A program made the position numbers and the translations under genes. A DNA stretch of 64,000 nt from CAYQJL01 sp964612295 (GTDB taxonomy: Bacteria > Eisenbacteria > RBG-16-71-46 > CAIMUX01 > WJJG01). Position 1 is the first letter of the stretch; each line of letters starts with the position of its first letter. Below the pieces are notes generated by a model that searched no databases, was not told the origin of the DNA, and was given only the letters and a program-made list of their open reading frames with translations. Where the stretch lies: positions 62,001-126,000 of the forward strand of contig CAZTDY010000004.1 in NCBI GenBank assembly GCA_964612295.1, in the 5' to 3' direction. Positions 7,714 through 16,782 of this stretch are shown here, in pieces.

Positions 7714-9120
7714 GTGTCTGCCCTGCGCGTGTGGGTCGATACGGGCGGGGGCTTCGTCCAGCTTCCCGATGAGAGGGTGGGCAAGGCGCCCTATGCCGTC
7801 GTCAGCCTGAGCGCCGAGAAGGCCTTCGGCGGCTTCACTGCAAACGGGCTGATCGAATCCACGTCGGACGGTTTCAAGTTCCCCGATGGGACAATTCAGA
7901 CCAGTGCGGCCGGCGCGGGGGCCTTCTGGAGCCTAACCGGCAATGCGGGAACCAATCCTTCCACGAACTACTTGGGCACAACGGATGAGGTCATGCTGCG
8001 TCTCGTGGTGGGCGGGCGCCGGGCGATTCGCATCGATGCGACCGGATTCGATGGTGAGTCGGATCCCTACGCCCCCAATCTGGTCTGTGGTCGAGCCAAC
8101 AATTCGGTGCCCGACGGCGTCTACGGCGCGACGATCTCGGGCGGCGGTGCAAAGGACGGGGAAGGGAACCAGGTCACCGATATCTACGGTACTGTTGGTG
8201 GCGGTATCGACAATCTTGCCGGGGACAACGATGAGGATCCCGAAGACGCTCCCTACGCCACCGTTGGTGGCGGCCGCACCAACCGTGCACGGGAATACTA
8301 CGCTACGGTTGCAGGGGGCCGGGACAATCTCGCTTCGGCCCAGAACAGTTCGATTGGCGGTGGCAATGGCAACCAGGCCAGTGGGGGAAACGCCACGATC
8401 GGAGGGGGCTATGACAATCATGCCAATGGTTACGGAAGCGCCATACCCGGAGGAGCCGGGTGCATCGTCACTGCAGAGGCCGACTACTCACTCGCCGCCG
8501 GACACAATGCCACCGCTGACGAGGAGGGTGCATTCGTCTGGGCCGACAACTCGAGCGCGGCCACGATGGATTCGAAAGGCGCCAACAGCTTCACCATTCG
8601 GGCCGCGAACGGGGTCAAGATCGCCGATTCGGGGAATGTCGTTCGCTTCAAGCTGAACCCGACCACGGGGGTCCTGAGCACGCCCACGCTGCAGATCACC
8701 GGCGGCATCGACCTTGCCGAGCCATTTGACATGAGTGACGAGGATGAGCTCCCGCTGGGAAGCGTCGTGGTGATCGACGAACACAAGCCGGGACAGCTGC
8801 GGATGAGCACGACCCCCTACGATACACGAGTGGCCGGCATCATCAGCGGTGCGGGAGGCATCCAGCCCGGCGTGACCCTGAAACAGACTGGTGTCCAGGA
8901 CAGCGGCCAGTACGTGGCGCTCACCGGACGCGTCTACGTGCAGGCCGATGCTACGAACGAACCCATTCAACCTGGCGATCTACTTACCACCTCATCGATT
9001 CCGGGACACGCCATGCGCGCTGCGGATGTCACCCGGCGTCCGGGTGCGATCATCGGCAAGGCGATGTCCTCGCTGGAGAGTGGTCGTGGACTGGTCCTGG
9101 TGCTCGTCACGCTTCAATAG
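7714..9120 (+). CDS. YadA-head-like repeat surface protein, 5'-truncated
   Basis: This is a 468-residue open frame without signal peptide. Residues 1-35 (ALRVWVDTGGGFVQLP to APYAVVSL) match only the end of an N-terminal beta domain that, in comparable candidate-phylum proteins, is preceded by a signal peptide and about 100 residues. About residues 138-250 carry degenerate trimeric-autotransporter head repeats (patterns such as ATVGGGRTN and ATIGGGYDNHAN). The C-terminal region (EPFDMSDEDELPLGSVVV to AIIGKAMSSLESGRG) resembles the tail domain common in these proteins. There is no ribosome site before the GTG, and the frame is continuous with the preceding SatD-like gene apart from its stop. 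It is probably a remnant; export is unlikely as it stands. Confidence 0.7.
   Translation: MSALRVWVDTGGGFVQLPDERVGKAPYAVVSLSAEKAFGGFTANGLIESTSDGFKFPDGTIQTSAAGAGAFWSLTGNAGTNPSTNYLGTTDEVMLRLVVGGRRAIRIDATGFDGESDPYAPNLVCGRANNSVPDGVYGATISGGGAKDGEGNQVTDIYGTVGGGIDNLAGDNDEDPEDAPYATVGGGRTNRAREYYATVAGGRDNLASAQNSSIGGGNGNQASGGNATIGGGYDNHANGYGSAIPGGAGCIVTAEADYSLAAGHNATADEEGAFVWADNSSAATMDSKGANSFTIRAANGVKIADSGNVVRFKLNPTTGVLSTPTLQITGGIDLAEPFDMSDEDELPLGSVVVIDEHKPGQLRMSTTPYDTRVAGIISGAGGIQPGVTLKQTGVQDSGQYVALTGRVYVQADATNEPIQPGDLLTTSSIPGHAMRAADVTRRPGAIIGKAMSSLESGRGLVLVLVTLQ
8125..8465 (+). repeat. Degenerate YadA-head-type repeats within the surface protein gene
   Basis: The encoded segment repeats a roughly 14-19 residue unit with the core [A/S]-[T/S]-[V/I]-x-G-G-G-x-x-N-x-A. 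Copies are visible as GATISGGGAKD, GTVGGGIDNLA, ATVGGGRTNRA, ATVAGGRDNLA, SSIGGGNGNQA, ATIGGGYDNHA and SAIPGGAG. Such units build left-handed parallel beta-rolls in trimeric adhesins. The DNA is diverged between copies, so this is a protein-level repeat and not a recent tandem duplication. Confidence 0.75.
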
Positions 9121-9133
9121 CAAATAGGACGCG

Positions 9134-9150
9134 GTCAGACACGTTCTGAC
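9134..9150 (+). other. Small hairpin between the repeat protein and the next secreted-protein gene
   Basis: GTCAGA (9134-9139) and TCTGAC (9145-9150) form a perfect 6-base stem with a CACGT loop, 14 bases after the stop of the repeat-protein gene. No U-run follows, so termination is only a possibility. Confidence 0.3.
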
Positions 9151-9168
9151 TCGTGAGCGGAGGTCAAG

Positions 9169-9700
9169 ATGACTAGATGCATGATCGCGCTGTTGCTGCT
9201 TGTGGCGGCAAGTCCAGCGCTCGCCCAAACCGAAATTTGGAGCTCCGTCCTTGCCTCGGGCGGCGGCACGACGACCGCCGGAGATGTGCGCATGGACTCA
9301 ACCCTGGGGCAGATGGTCGTCGGGGGGGGGCAGCAGTGGCGACTACACGCTGGAGTCTGGCTACTGGGGTGGCGGAGGGTTCACCGCGGATGTCGATGAC
9401 GTGCCCTCCCCTACACCCACGATGCTCGCTCTGAGGCGTCCGGTGCCGAATCCGTTTTCTATGGCGACCTCGATTCGGTTCGATGTCCCCTCCAGCAGTG
9501 GCCGGGTAGGCGTCCAGGTGTTCGATGTGGCCGACAGACGGGTGCGGTCACTGTTCTCCGGAACGCCTGACCCAGGCACCTACGAAGCCACCTGGGACGG
9601 GCGATCGGACGCGGGAATCCTCCTCAGCTCCGGAGCCTACTTCGTGGTCCTGAAGGCCCCCGGACAACGCAAGGAAGCCAAGCTGGTCTTCCTGAGGTAG
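9169..9700 (+). pseudogene. Secreted protein with FlgD/T9SS-type C-terminal domain, frameshifted in a G9 tract
   Basis: The frame opens at AUG 9169 after GGAGGTCAAG and encodes a signal peptide (MTRCMIALLLLVAASPALA) and a short secreted segment (SGGGTTTAGDVRMDSTLGQM). At G9 (9322-9330) it shifts. With eight Gs it continues as GGGSSGDYTLESGYW and ends in a FlgD/FnIII-like domain (RPVPNPFSMATSIRF, VQVFDVADRRV, GTYEATWDGRSDAGI, LLSSGAYFVVL). The joined product would be about 176 residues. Such C-terminal domains anchor or sort secreted proteins in FCB-group bacteria. The gene lies between other secreted-protein genes. A real lesion, phase variation or a sequencing error are all possible. Confidence 0.75.
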
Positions 9701-9728
9701 CCGGCCGTGCGCAGGCACGTGAGAAGGG

Positions 9729-11186
9729 ATGGATGTCATGATGACTCGACTCGAATACATGAACAGAATCGCCGGAACATGGCGAGCAGCAGTCGTGGCC
9801 GGATTCGCGTTGTTGCTGGGCTGTCTGGTGCCTGCCCAGGTTCTCGCAGTTGAGCAGACCGGGCAGGTCGTGCGCGACGCCACAACCACCTGGCTGCGGC
9901 AGGTGATCACCGACGCGCGGCCGGATGCGAACATTGACCGCCTGGACCCTTGGCTCTCTGATGGTGAGATTGTCGCCTACGTTGCGCATCTCGAGGGCGG
10001 GGGGTTCTGCCTTTGCGGTGCAGACGATCTGTCGCTGCCTGTGTACTTATATGCGCCCCAGGGGCAGTTTGACCCGGATATCCCTGATATGCGGTACATC
10101 CTAAGTGAGATTGAAGGTCGATTGATGCAGCTCAGACAAGGCGTGGAGGGTGAGAACCCCGACCTTGCACCCTACGCACAGCAGCTGGCTGATCGCGCTC
10201 GGATGTGGCAGGACCTGGCCGCGTCTCGGGTGCCTCTTCGAGACGCGCCCGCTCCGAGTGGGCGAACGCTTCCTGACTACGTTGCGCTCAACGTGAATAC
10301 CACTTGGCATCAGCGGTATCCGTTCAACGACCTCTGCCCGATGGGCGATGGTGGCCGGTGCGCTGTTGGTTGTGTCGCCACGGCCGGCGCCCAGATCATG
10401 AAATACCGGGAGTGGCCTGTCTTCGGGCAGTACTCCTACACCTACGATTGGGACGGTGACGACTCCTGCGGCCCAAACGTCGGCGGAGGTGAGCTGTATG
10501 CAAGCTTCGGCGACGGCTATGCATGGGCAGATATGCCCGAGGCCTGTGGCAGCTGCTCTCCCGAAGAGGAGGATGCTGTTGCTGAACTCAGCTATGAGAT
10601 AGGTGTGTCGGTTGAGATGGACTACGGGAATTGCGGATCCGGTGCATTCCACGATGACCTTCGTGATGCATTCGAGACCTTCTTTCGATATGACCCCGAC
10701 GCGACCCATTCAAGCCAGAACGTTGAATTGATGACGCGCGACATTGCCTGGCTTCGACCATTGGCCCTGGGCGGAGACGATGTCCATCATCCGGACGGAC
10801 CTCGCGGACACTCCTGGGTGGTCCACGGCTATGACAGGAGCACAGATCCGGACAGACTGTTCCTGATGAACTTCGGCTGGGGAGGGTCATCGGCCTGGTT
10901 TGCCTGCGACAACATTGATATCGACGGGGACAGCCAACCCGACTTCTGGGACCACCAGGACATGGTCACGCAGGTCGCCCCGCTCAATGTCCGGTTTGTC
11001 GGCGGAGATTTCCCAGGCGACGGATCGCCGGACTCAGCATTTGCGAGTCTGGACGATGCTTTGATGACGGTGCCGGACAACACAACGCTGGTTTTTCTGG
11101 CGGGGTCCCATCATGAGGTCGTGTCGCCGCCCCTGGTCATCAATCAGGAGCTCACGCTCTGGGGATACGACGTGGAAATCGAATAG
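9729..11186 (+). CDS. Secreted C10-family (streptopain-type) cysteine peptidase
   Basis: This is a 485-residue protein. It opens with a signal peptide (hydrophobic AAVVAGFALLLGCLVPAQVLA), followed by a propeptide-like region to about residue 175 and then the peptidase domain. The catalytic cysteine is C215 in CAVGCVATAGAQIMKY and the catalytic histidine is about H361 in GHSWVVHGY; the following NFGWGG is also typical of C10 enzymes. The last 60 residues (FVGGDFPGDGSPDSAF to LTLWGYDVEIE) resemble the opening of a right-handed beta-helix domain that stops early, so the C-terminus may be shortened. Two nearby AUGs (9729, 9738/9741) could serve as start. It is convergent with the anti-sigma gene across 13 bases. 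Confidence 0.85.
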   Translation: MDVMMTRLEYMNRIAGTWRAAVVAGFALLLGCLVPAQVLAVEQTGQVVRDATTTWLRQVITDARPDANIDRLDPWLSDGEIVAYVAHLEGGGFCLCGADDLSLPVYLYAPQGQFDPDIPDMRYILSEIEGRLMQLRQGVEGENPDLAPYAQQLADRARMWQDLAASRVPLRDAPAPSGRTLPDYVALNVNTTWHQRYPFNDLCPMGDGGRCAVGCVATAGAQIMKYREWPVFGQYSYTYDWDGDDSCGPNVGGGELYASFGDGYAWADMPEACGSCSPEEEDAVAELSYEIGVSVEMDYGNCGSGAFHDDLRDAFETFFRYDPDATHSSQNVELMTRDIAWLRPLALGGDDVHHPDGPRGHSWVVHGYDRSTDPDRLFLMNFGWGGSSAWFACDNIDIDGDSQPDFWDHQDMVTQVAPLNVRFVGGDFPGDGSPDSAFASLDDALMTVPDNTTLVFLAGSHHEVVSPPLVINQELTLWGYDVEIE

Positions 11187-11199
11187 CCTGGGAACCGTC

Positions 11200-12126
11200 C
11201 TAGGGGGTGGGCTTCCCCTTCACAGATTCCAGCTCTCCGAGCAACTCGGCCGCCTGGACCCTGTAGCCAGGGCTCCCGGCGGCCAGCTCTTTTAGCAGCC
11301 GCCGAGCATCCTCGGGCTGATCCTCCAGGAGATTCAGCTGGGCCAGATACCACTGCGACCGGTCGGCGACGACCAGGATTTCGGAGGAGGCAGCGACCTC
11401 CAGATGCAGCCGAGCAGCTTCGGTATCCCCCACCAGGAGGAAGCTGAGCCCGGCGAAGAAACGGGCCTGGTCCCGGGTCGCGCCCGGGTCCATGAGGTCG
11501 GCCGCCTCCGCGAGAAGAGGCGCGGCTTCTTCGTAGGAGCCGCCGACATAGGCCAACATCCCGGCAGACATCATGACCCCGGCATCGCCCGAGGCCGCAT
11601 CACGCGTGCTTTGAGGCACATAGGCAACTGGTTCAATCTGAGCGTGGGAGGCCCAGTCGGGGCTCTGCCCGGCCTGCTGCAATGCAATGACCACCACGAG
11701 CAGCGCGGTGATCGCAATCGGCGCCATCGTCGCCCAACGGGCGGTGCGGCCGTGCGCCGGCCAGATCCGCTCGCCGATCGCGCGCAACCATTCGCCCCAG
11801 CCGCTGCCGGATGGCGTGGCATCGCCGCTGGCGCGCCGCTTGGAAAGCTCGGCCTCGCGCTTGAGCTCCTTTTCCAGATCGTTCATCGAGGCGTGGGCCA
11901 TGGCGCTGCTACGAAGCTGGGAGGCCAGGGTGTGTGCGGAGTCGGTGGCATTCGCCTGCATGGTGATCATGTTCGGGGCCATCGCGTAGAGCTGCTCCTG
12001 GCAGACCTTGCAATGCGACAGATGACGCTCGAATCGTACCCGATCGTCAGACACGAGCAGCCCCATTTCATACGCGGCCAACATGACGCCGCAATCGGGG
12101 TCGACGCATTCACGCTTCGATTCCAT
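11200..12126 (-). CDS. Anti-sigma factor with zinc-finger and TPR-like periplasmic domain
   Basis: This is a 308-residue membrane protein. The N-terminal cytoplasmic domain carries the ZAS zinc motif HxxxCxxC (RHLSHCKVCQEQL, about residues 34-46) that holds an ECF sigma factor. A single membrane helix follows (MAPIAITALLVVVIALQ, about 135-152). The periplasmic part is TPR-like (MLAYVGGSYEEAAPLLAEA, DTEAARLHLEVAA, QPEDARRLLKELA). It follows the sigma gene by 18 bases with a strong GGAGGGGGAAGG ribosome site, so sigma and anti-sigma are cotranscribed. The TPR sensor domain suggests release by protein-protein contact outside the membrane. The signal is unknown. Confidence 0.85.
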   Translation of the reverse strand: MESKRECVDPDCGVMLAAYEMGLLVSDDRVRFERHLSHCKVCQEQLYAMAPNMITMQANATDSAHTLASQLRSSAMAHASMNDLEKELKREAELSKRRASGDATPSGSGWGEWLRAIGERIWPAHGRTARWATMAPIAITALLVVVIALQQAGQSPDWASHAQIEPVAYVPQSTRDAASGDAGVMMSAGMLAYVGGSYEEAAPLLAEAADLMDPGATRDQARFFAGLSFLLVGDTEAARLHLEVAASSEILVVADRSQWYLAQLNLLEDQPEDARRLLKELAAGSPGYRVQAAELLGELESVKGKPTP

Positions 12127-12144
12127 GACCTTCCCCCTCCAGTA

Positions 12145-12768
12145 TCAAGCGTTGCCTTCACCTTCCAGCGACGACACGATCTCTCTCAGACGCCGGCGGC
12201 ATCGGTGCAGCGCGACGTACAGAGCCCCTTGGGTCATACGATCGTACTTCACCCGCATCCTTTTCATTGCCCGCCGATTGATCTCGACAGGCGAGCCGCC
12301 CTCGTCACAGCTCTCGAGCACGATCTGGAAGAGCCGGCCGCAACGCGGCTCCTCCTGCGCAAGAGTCGTCAGCGCCTTCTTGAGCCCCACGAGCACTTCC
12401 TTGCTTCTGAGGAAGTCGTCGGTCCCGCGTTCGGCGGTCATCGCCGAGTGGACCCGATCTTCGAAGGGCTCGTTCTTCATCTGCCGTTCCCGCCTCTGGT
12501 AGTAGTTGCCGATGACGTTGCGAAGGACCGCAAAACTCCAAATCAGAATGCTCTGTTGCGGTTTCCTTTCCGCATATCGCAGGAGGACGATCTGAAGAGC
12601 TTCTTGCACCACGTCCTCACAATCGTCTTCCCGCAACCGTCGTTTGGCGACCTGCAGAAACCTTACGCGAAGGTCGGCCAAGAGCAGGCCCTGGGCAGCT
12701 TCGTCTCCGCTAACTGCCTTTGCGGCTAGAAGATCAAGCAATTGCCCCTGTGGGTCCGTATTCGGCAT
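12145..12768 (-). CDS. ECF-type RNA polymerase sigma factor
   Basis: This is a 207-residue protein with sigma region 2 (RRLREDDCEDVVQEALQI, about residues 42-60, then SFAVLRNVIGNYYQRRER, about 90-107) and a C-terminal sigma region 4 HTH (VKYDRMTQGALYVALHRCR). The spacing and the downstream zinc-finger anti-sigma gene identify an ECF factor. The AUG at 12768 follows GGGAGG. The gap to the divergent hydantoinase gene (12769-12871) holds the likely autoregulated promoter, but I cannot pick out -35/-10 elements there with confidence. The phosphatase gene at 1.5-4 kb is another regulatory protein, but nothing links the two directly. Confidence 0.85.
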   Translation of the reverse strand: MPNTDPQGQLLDLLAAKAVSGDEAAQGLLLADLRVRFLQVAKRRLREDDCEDVVQEALQIVLLRYAERKPQQSILIWSFAVLRNVIGNYYQRRERQMKNEPFEDRVHSAMTAERGTDDFLRSKEVLVGLKKALTTLAQEEPRCGRLFQIVLESCDEGGSPVEINRRAMKRMRVKYDRMTQGALYVALHRCRRRLREIVSSLEGEGNA

Positions 12769-12871
12769 TCCATGGCCTCCCGGGTCCTAGGCATTCTCAG
12801 TGGGTGGCCCGGGGTGAGGCAAGCCTCTTCTCCTCCTGACCGGCGGCGACGGGAAGGTTACACTGGGCTCC

Positions 12872-15800
12872 ATGAGTATGTCCGACGGATGGGTGCTGTC
12901 GATTGACACCGGCGGCACCTTCACCGATTGCCTCGCGCGGGATCGATCGGGCCGCAAGAGTCGTATCAAGGTGCTCAGCTCGAGTGCGCTGCGTGGGTCC
13001 ATCGCGGAGTGTCTGACCCCTGAGCGGGCCGGCGAATGTCGTCTGCGCATCGATACCGCCTGGGGCGGGCCGGACGACCTCGTTCGCGGCTTCCGCTTCC
13101 GGCTCCTGGGCGGCGTTGCCGACCGGCCGGATCAGGCGGTTCGTGTTGTCGCCTACAATGCGGACGAATCGATCATCACGCTCGACTCATCGCCGGGAGA
13201 TGAGGCCAAGAACGGCGAGCCCTTCGAGCTTCTCTCACGGGAACCGGCCCCGCTATTGGCCGCACGCCTCGTCACCGGAACACCGGCCGAGGTCCGGCTT
13301 CCCGAACTGACCATGAGACTTGCCACCACGCGCGGCACGAATGCGCTGCTCACTCGCTCGGGAACTCCGCCGGTTCTTTTTGTGACCCGCGGTTTCGCCG
13401 ACCTTCTCGAGATCGGAACCCAGGCGCGGCCCGACCTGTTCGCGTTGCGCGTCGAGAAGCCGCAAGCCCTCTACGCATCCGTTGTGGAAGTCGGAGGCCG
13501 GCTTGCCGCCGACGGAACCGAGATCGAGGAACTCGACGTTGCTGCGGTGGCCTCTGCCGCCCGGGAGCTGGCGCAGCGGGGCCATCGGGTCGCCGCGGTC
13601 GCCCTGTTCCATGCGGACAAGAAACCGACGCACGAGAGGCGCGTCGCCGACTGTCTTGAAGAGGAAGGATTCCACCACGTCTCCTGCTCGGCTCAGCTGG
13701 CGCCGTTCATCAAGATCCTGCCGCGGGCGGAAACCGCCGTGGTCAATGCCTACCTGGCACCCGTGATCGAGTCGTACCTGCGTCACATCTCCGCCGAGTT
13801 GGAGCACGGGAAACTCTTCGTGATGACCAGTGCCGGCGGTCTCATGGGGTCATCATCCTATCGGGCCAAGGACAGCCTCTTGAGTGGCCCTGCGGGCGGC
13901 ATCGCGGGGGCGGCCGATGGGGCCCGCGCGGCAGGGTTCACCCGCGTGATCGCCTTTGACATGGGCGGCACCAGCACCGACGTCGCCCGCTACGACGGAG
14001 ACTTCGAGTACACCTTCGAGCAGAGGGTGGGAGATGCACATCTCATCGCCCCGGCCTTGGCCATCGAGAGCGTGGCGGCGGGGGGCGGGTCGATCTGCAG
14101 CAGCGATGGTCACCGTCTGCACGTGGGTCCGGGGAGCGCCGGCGCCTTTCCCGGCCCGGCCTGCTACGGAGTGTCCGGGCCACTGACGCTCACCGACGTC
14201 AATCTGCTCCTTGGCCGGATCGACCCGAGTCGTTTCGAGATTCCGATCTTGCCGCAGGCAGCCCAGGTGGCTTTGGATGCGGTTCGAGGCTCACTGTCTG
14301 CGGATCTTGGGCCCGAGGAGCTGCTCGAAGGACTCCTCGACATCGCCAATCAACGTATGGCCGATGCCATTCGTCGCATCTCACTCAGACAGGGGTACGA
14401 TCCACAGGAGTATGCACTGGTGGCCTTCGGCGGCGCGGGACCTCAGCATGCGACCGCCGTGGCGGACCGGCTCGAGATGAAGACGGTCCTCATTCCGCCA
14501 AACCCGGGACTGCTCAGTAGCGACGGACTCGCAGGAGCGGTGGTAGAGCGGTTCGCGGAACATCAGATCCTCAGCCCGCTCGAGGATGTCGCCATGAGTC
14601 TCCCCTCTCTATTGGAAGAGCTCGCGCAGGATGCCGTGGCAAAGGTCATCCAGGAAGGGGTCCTTGCCAGGGAGGAGGTGATGATCCGCCGGCGCATCGC
14701 AAGCCTGAGATTCGCCGGACAGGACGCCACCTTGGAGATCGACCTCGACGCGCCCCTCGGCCAGCTGGGAGAGCGCTTTGAGGACCGCTATCGCTCGGTC
14801 TTCGGACACCGGCCGGAGGGACGCGCAATCGAACTGGTCTCGCTGCGGGTGGTCGCATCCAGCCGCCCTGCGGAGGAACCCGCGACGGTCGGAACCGCCG
14901 AGCGGTATGAAGCCGTCGCGGACCGGACGGTCCGGAGCCTCTTCGAAGGACGCTGGCGGGACGTTCCCGTTCTCGAACGCGAGAGGCTGCGCCCCGGCGC
15001 CCATCTCGTGGGCCCCTGTCTTGTATTCGAGCGCTACAGCGCCACGGTCGTCGATCCGGGATGGTCCGTGGAGATGGATACGGCCGGAACGCTCATCGCC
15101 CGAAAGGTCGCAGCTCGGAGTGCGGATGCCGCGGGGCCCGCCAAGCGCGCGCGTCCGGATGCCGTGCGCCTCGAACTGTTCACCAATCGCCTGGAGGCGA
15201 TCGCCCGCGAGATGGGTGAATCGCTTCGGCGCAGTGCGATCTCGACGAACATCAAGGAACGGTTGGACTTTTCCTGTGCGCTTCTCGACCCGTCCGGTGA
15301 GCTGATCGTCAACGCGCCGCACATCCCCGTGCATCTTGGATCCCTGGGGGTGTGCGTACGCGCGGTCACCAAGACGCTGGAGATGAAGTCCGGGGACACG
15401 GTCATCACAAACCACCCCGCGTACGGCGGATCCCATCTTCCCGATGTGACGTTGATCTCGCCCGCGCATGACTCTCGAGGACGACTGCTGGGCTATGTCT
15501 GTAGCCGAGCACATCACGCCGAGTTGGGCGGGATTCTGCCCGGTTCGATGCCGCCCGCGGCAACTTGTCTTGCTCAAGAGGGCATCGTGATTGCGCCGAT
15601 TCACCTGGTGCGGGGCGGCGAAGCCGATTGGGACACCATCGAGGCGATTCTGACGGCCCCGCCCCATCCCACGCGGGCACTGGCCGACAATCTGGCCGAC
15701 ATTCGCGCCGCCCTGGCTGCAAACCACAGCGGCGTGACCGCGCTTGCGAGAATGGCCCAGGAGCACGGCAGCGACGCGGTTGAGCAGACCATGACCGCGC

Positions 15801-16723
15801 TCAAGGATCTTGCCGAGGCCGGTGTGCGCGCGGCCCTCGTGCGGCTCGATGATGGACCCCATGAGGCGAAGGAGATCCTGGATGATGGATCCACGCTCTG
15901 TGTTCGGTTCATCATCAAAGGGGATCGGGCTGAACTCGATTTCTCCGGCACCTCCGAAGTTCATCCGGGCAATCTGAACGCCACCCCCGCGGTTGTGCGC
16001 AGCGCGGTGCTCTATGTCCTGCGTCTGCTGCTCGATGACCCGCTGCCGCTCAACGAGGGATTCATGCGGGCGACCCGGCTGATCGTGCCGCCCGGCATGC
16101 TAAATCCTCCCTTTCCCGACGACGTCACCCAGGCTCCCGCAGTGGTGGGCGGGAATGTGGAAACGAGCCAGCGCCTGGTCAATGCGATGCTGCGCGCACT
16201 GAAGATCTGTGCCGCGGGGCAGGGAACGATGAACAACATCACTTTCGGCAACGAGACGTTCAGCTACTACGAAACGATCTGCGGCGGTTGCGGCGCGGGC
16301 CCAGGCTTTCCTGGAGCGGACGCTGTGCACAGTCACATGACGAATACCCGCATCACGGATGCGGAGGTGATCGAGCATCGCCATCCCGTGCGCATCGAAC
16401 GTTTTGCGATCCGGCGCGGATCAGGAGGCGGGGGACGCCATCGCGGCGGCGATGGGGTTGTACGCGAAATCCGATTCCTCGCGCCGATGAGCCTCGCGAT
16501 TCTCAGCCAGCATCGGTCGGACGGACCGCGAGGCATCGCGGGGGGCGGTGACGGAAAGCGGGGCTCTCAGCGGCTCATTGAAGCGACCGGGCCTGCTGAG
16601 GGCCGCTTCCTCGAAGCCAGCGACAGCTGTCCGGTTGCACGGGGCGATCTGCTGATCATCAAGACACCGGGCGGAGGCGGGTGTTTTCCGGCCTCGGCAA
16701 CTTTGTTGACGAACGGGGGGTAG
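12872..16723 (+). CDS. Fused hydantoinase/oxoprolinase (HyuA-HyuB type), 5-oxoprolinase-like
   Basis: The 1283 residues fit the fused ATP-dependent 5-oxoprolinase/N-methylhydantoinase family. HyuA occupies about 1-740: the phosphate-binding start SIDTGGTFTDCLARD, TTRGTNALLTRSG, the second ATPase motif AFDMGGTSTDVARYDG, and GPACYG. HyuB occupies about 765-1275: FTNRLEAIAREMGESLRRSA, NIKERLDFSCALLD, NHPAYGGSHLPDVTLISP and an end motif TPGGGG. The fused order is that of eukaryotic-type oxoprolinase, but the substrate may differ. Neighbours are aromatic-degradation genes, so a heterocycle or lactam opening step is possible. AUG 12872 or 12878 could be used; neither has a strong ribosome site. It is divergent from the sigma gene. 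Confidence 0.85.
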   Translation: MSMSDGWVLSIDTGGTFTDCLARDRSGRKSRIKVLSSSALRGSIAECLTPERAGECRLRIDTAWGGPDDLVRGFRFRLLGGVADRPDQAVRVVAYNADESIITLDSSPGDEAKNGEPFELLSREPAPLLAARLVTGTPAEVRLPELTMRLATTRGTNALLTRSGTPPVLFVTRGFADLLEIGTQARPDLFALRVEKPQALYASVVEVGGRLAADGTEIEELDVAAVASAARELAQRGHRVAAVALFHADKKPTHERRVADCLEEEGFHHVSCSAQLAPFIKILPRAETAVVNAYLAPVIESYLRHISAELEHGKLFVMTSAGGLMGSSSYRAKDSLLSGPAGGIAGAADGARAAGFTRVIAFDMGGTSTDVARYDGDFEYTFEQRVGDAHLIAPALAIESVAAGGGSICSSDGHRLHVGPGSAGAFPGPACYGVSGPLTLTDVNLLLGRIDPSRFEIPILPQAAQVALDAVRGSLSADLGPEELLEGLLDIANQRMADAIRRISLRQGYDPQEYALVAFGGAGPQHATAVADRLEMKTVLIPPNPGLLSSDGLAGAVVERFAEHQILSPLEDVAMSLPSLLEELAQDAVAKVIQEGVLAREEVMIRRRIASLRFAGQDATLEIDLDAPLGQLGERFEDRYRSVFGHRPEGRAIELVSLRVVASSRPAEEPATVGTAERYEAVADRTVRSLFEGRWRDVPVLERERLRPGAHLVGPCLVFERYSATVVDPGWSVEMDTAGTLIARKVAARSADAAGPAKRARPDAVRLELFTNRLEAIAREMGESLRRSAISTNIKERLDFSCALLDPSGELIVNAPHIPVHLGSLGVCVRAVTKTLEMKSGDTVITNHPAYGGSHLPDVTLISPAHDSRGRLLGYVCSRAHHAELGGILPGSMPPAATCLAQEGIVIAPIHLVRGGEADWDTIEAILTAPPHPTRALADNLADIRAALAANHSGVTALARMAQEHGSDAVEQTMTALKDLAEAGVRAALVRLDDGPHEAKEILDDGSTLCVRFIIKGDRAELDFSGTSEVHPGNLNATPAVVRSAVLYVLRLLLDDPLPLNEGFMRATRLIVPPGMLNPPFPDDVTQAPAVVGGNVETSQRLVNAMLRALKICAAGQGTMNNITFGNETFSYYETICGGCGAGPGFPGADAVHSHMTNTRITDAEVIEHRHPVRIERFAIRRGSGGGGRHRGGDGVVREIRFLAPMSLAILSQHRSDGPRGIAGGGDGKRGSQRLIEATGPAEGRFLEASDSCPVARGDLLIIKTPGGGGCFPASATLLTNGG

Positions 16724-16782
16724 ATCACCGACAATCGGCCGAAACCCCGCGCTTTGCACGCTGGCAATCAGGGAGGAATGCT

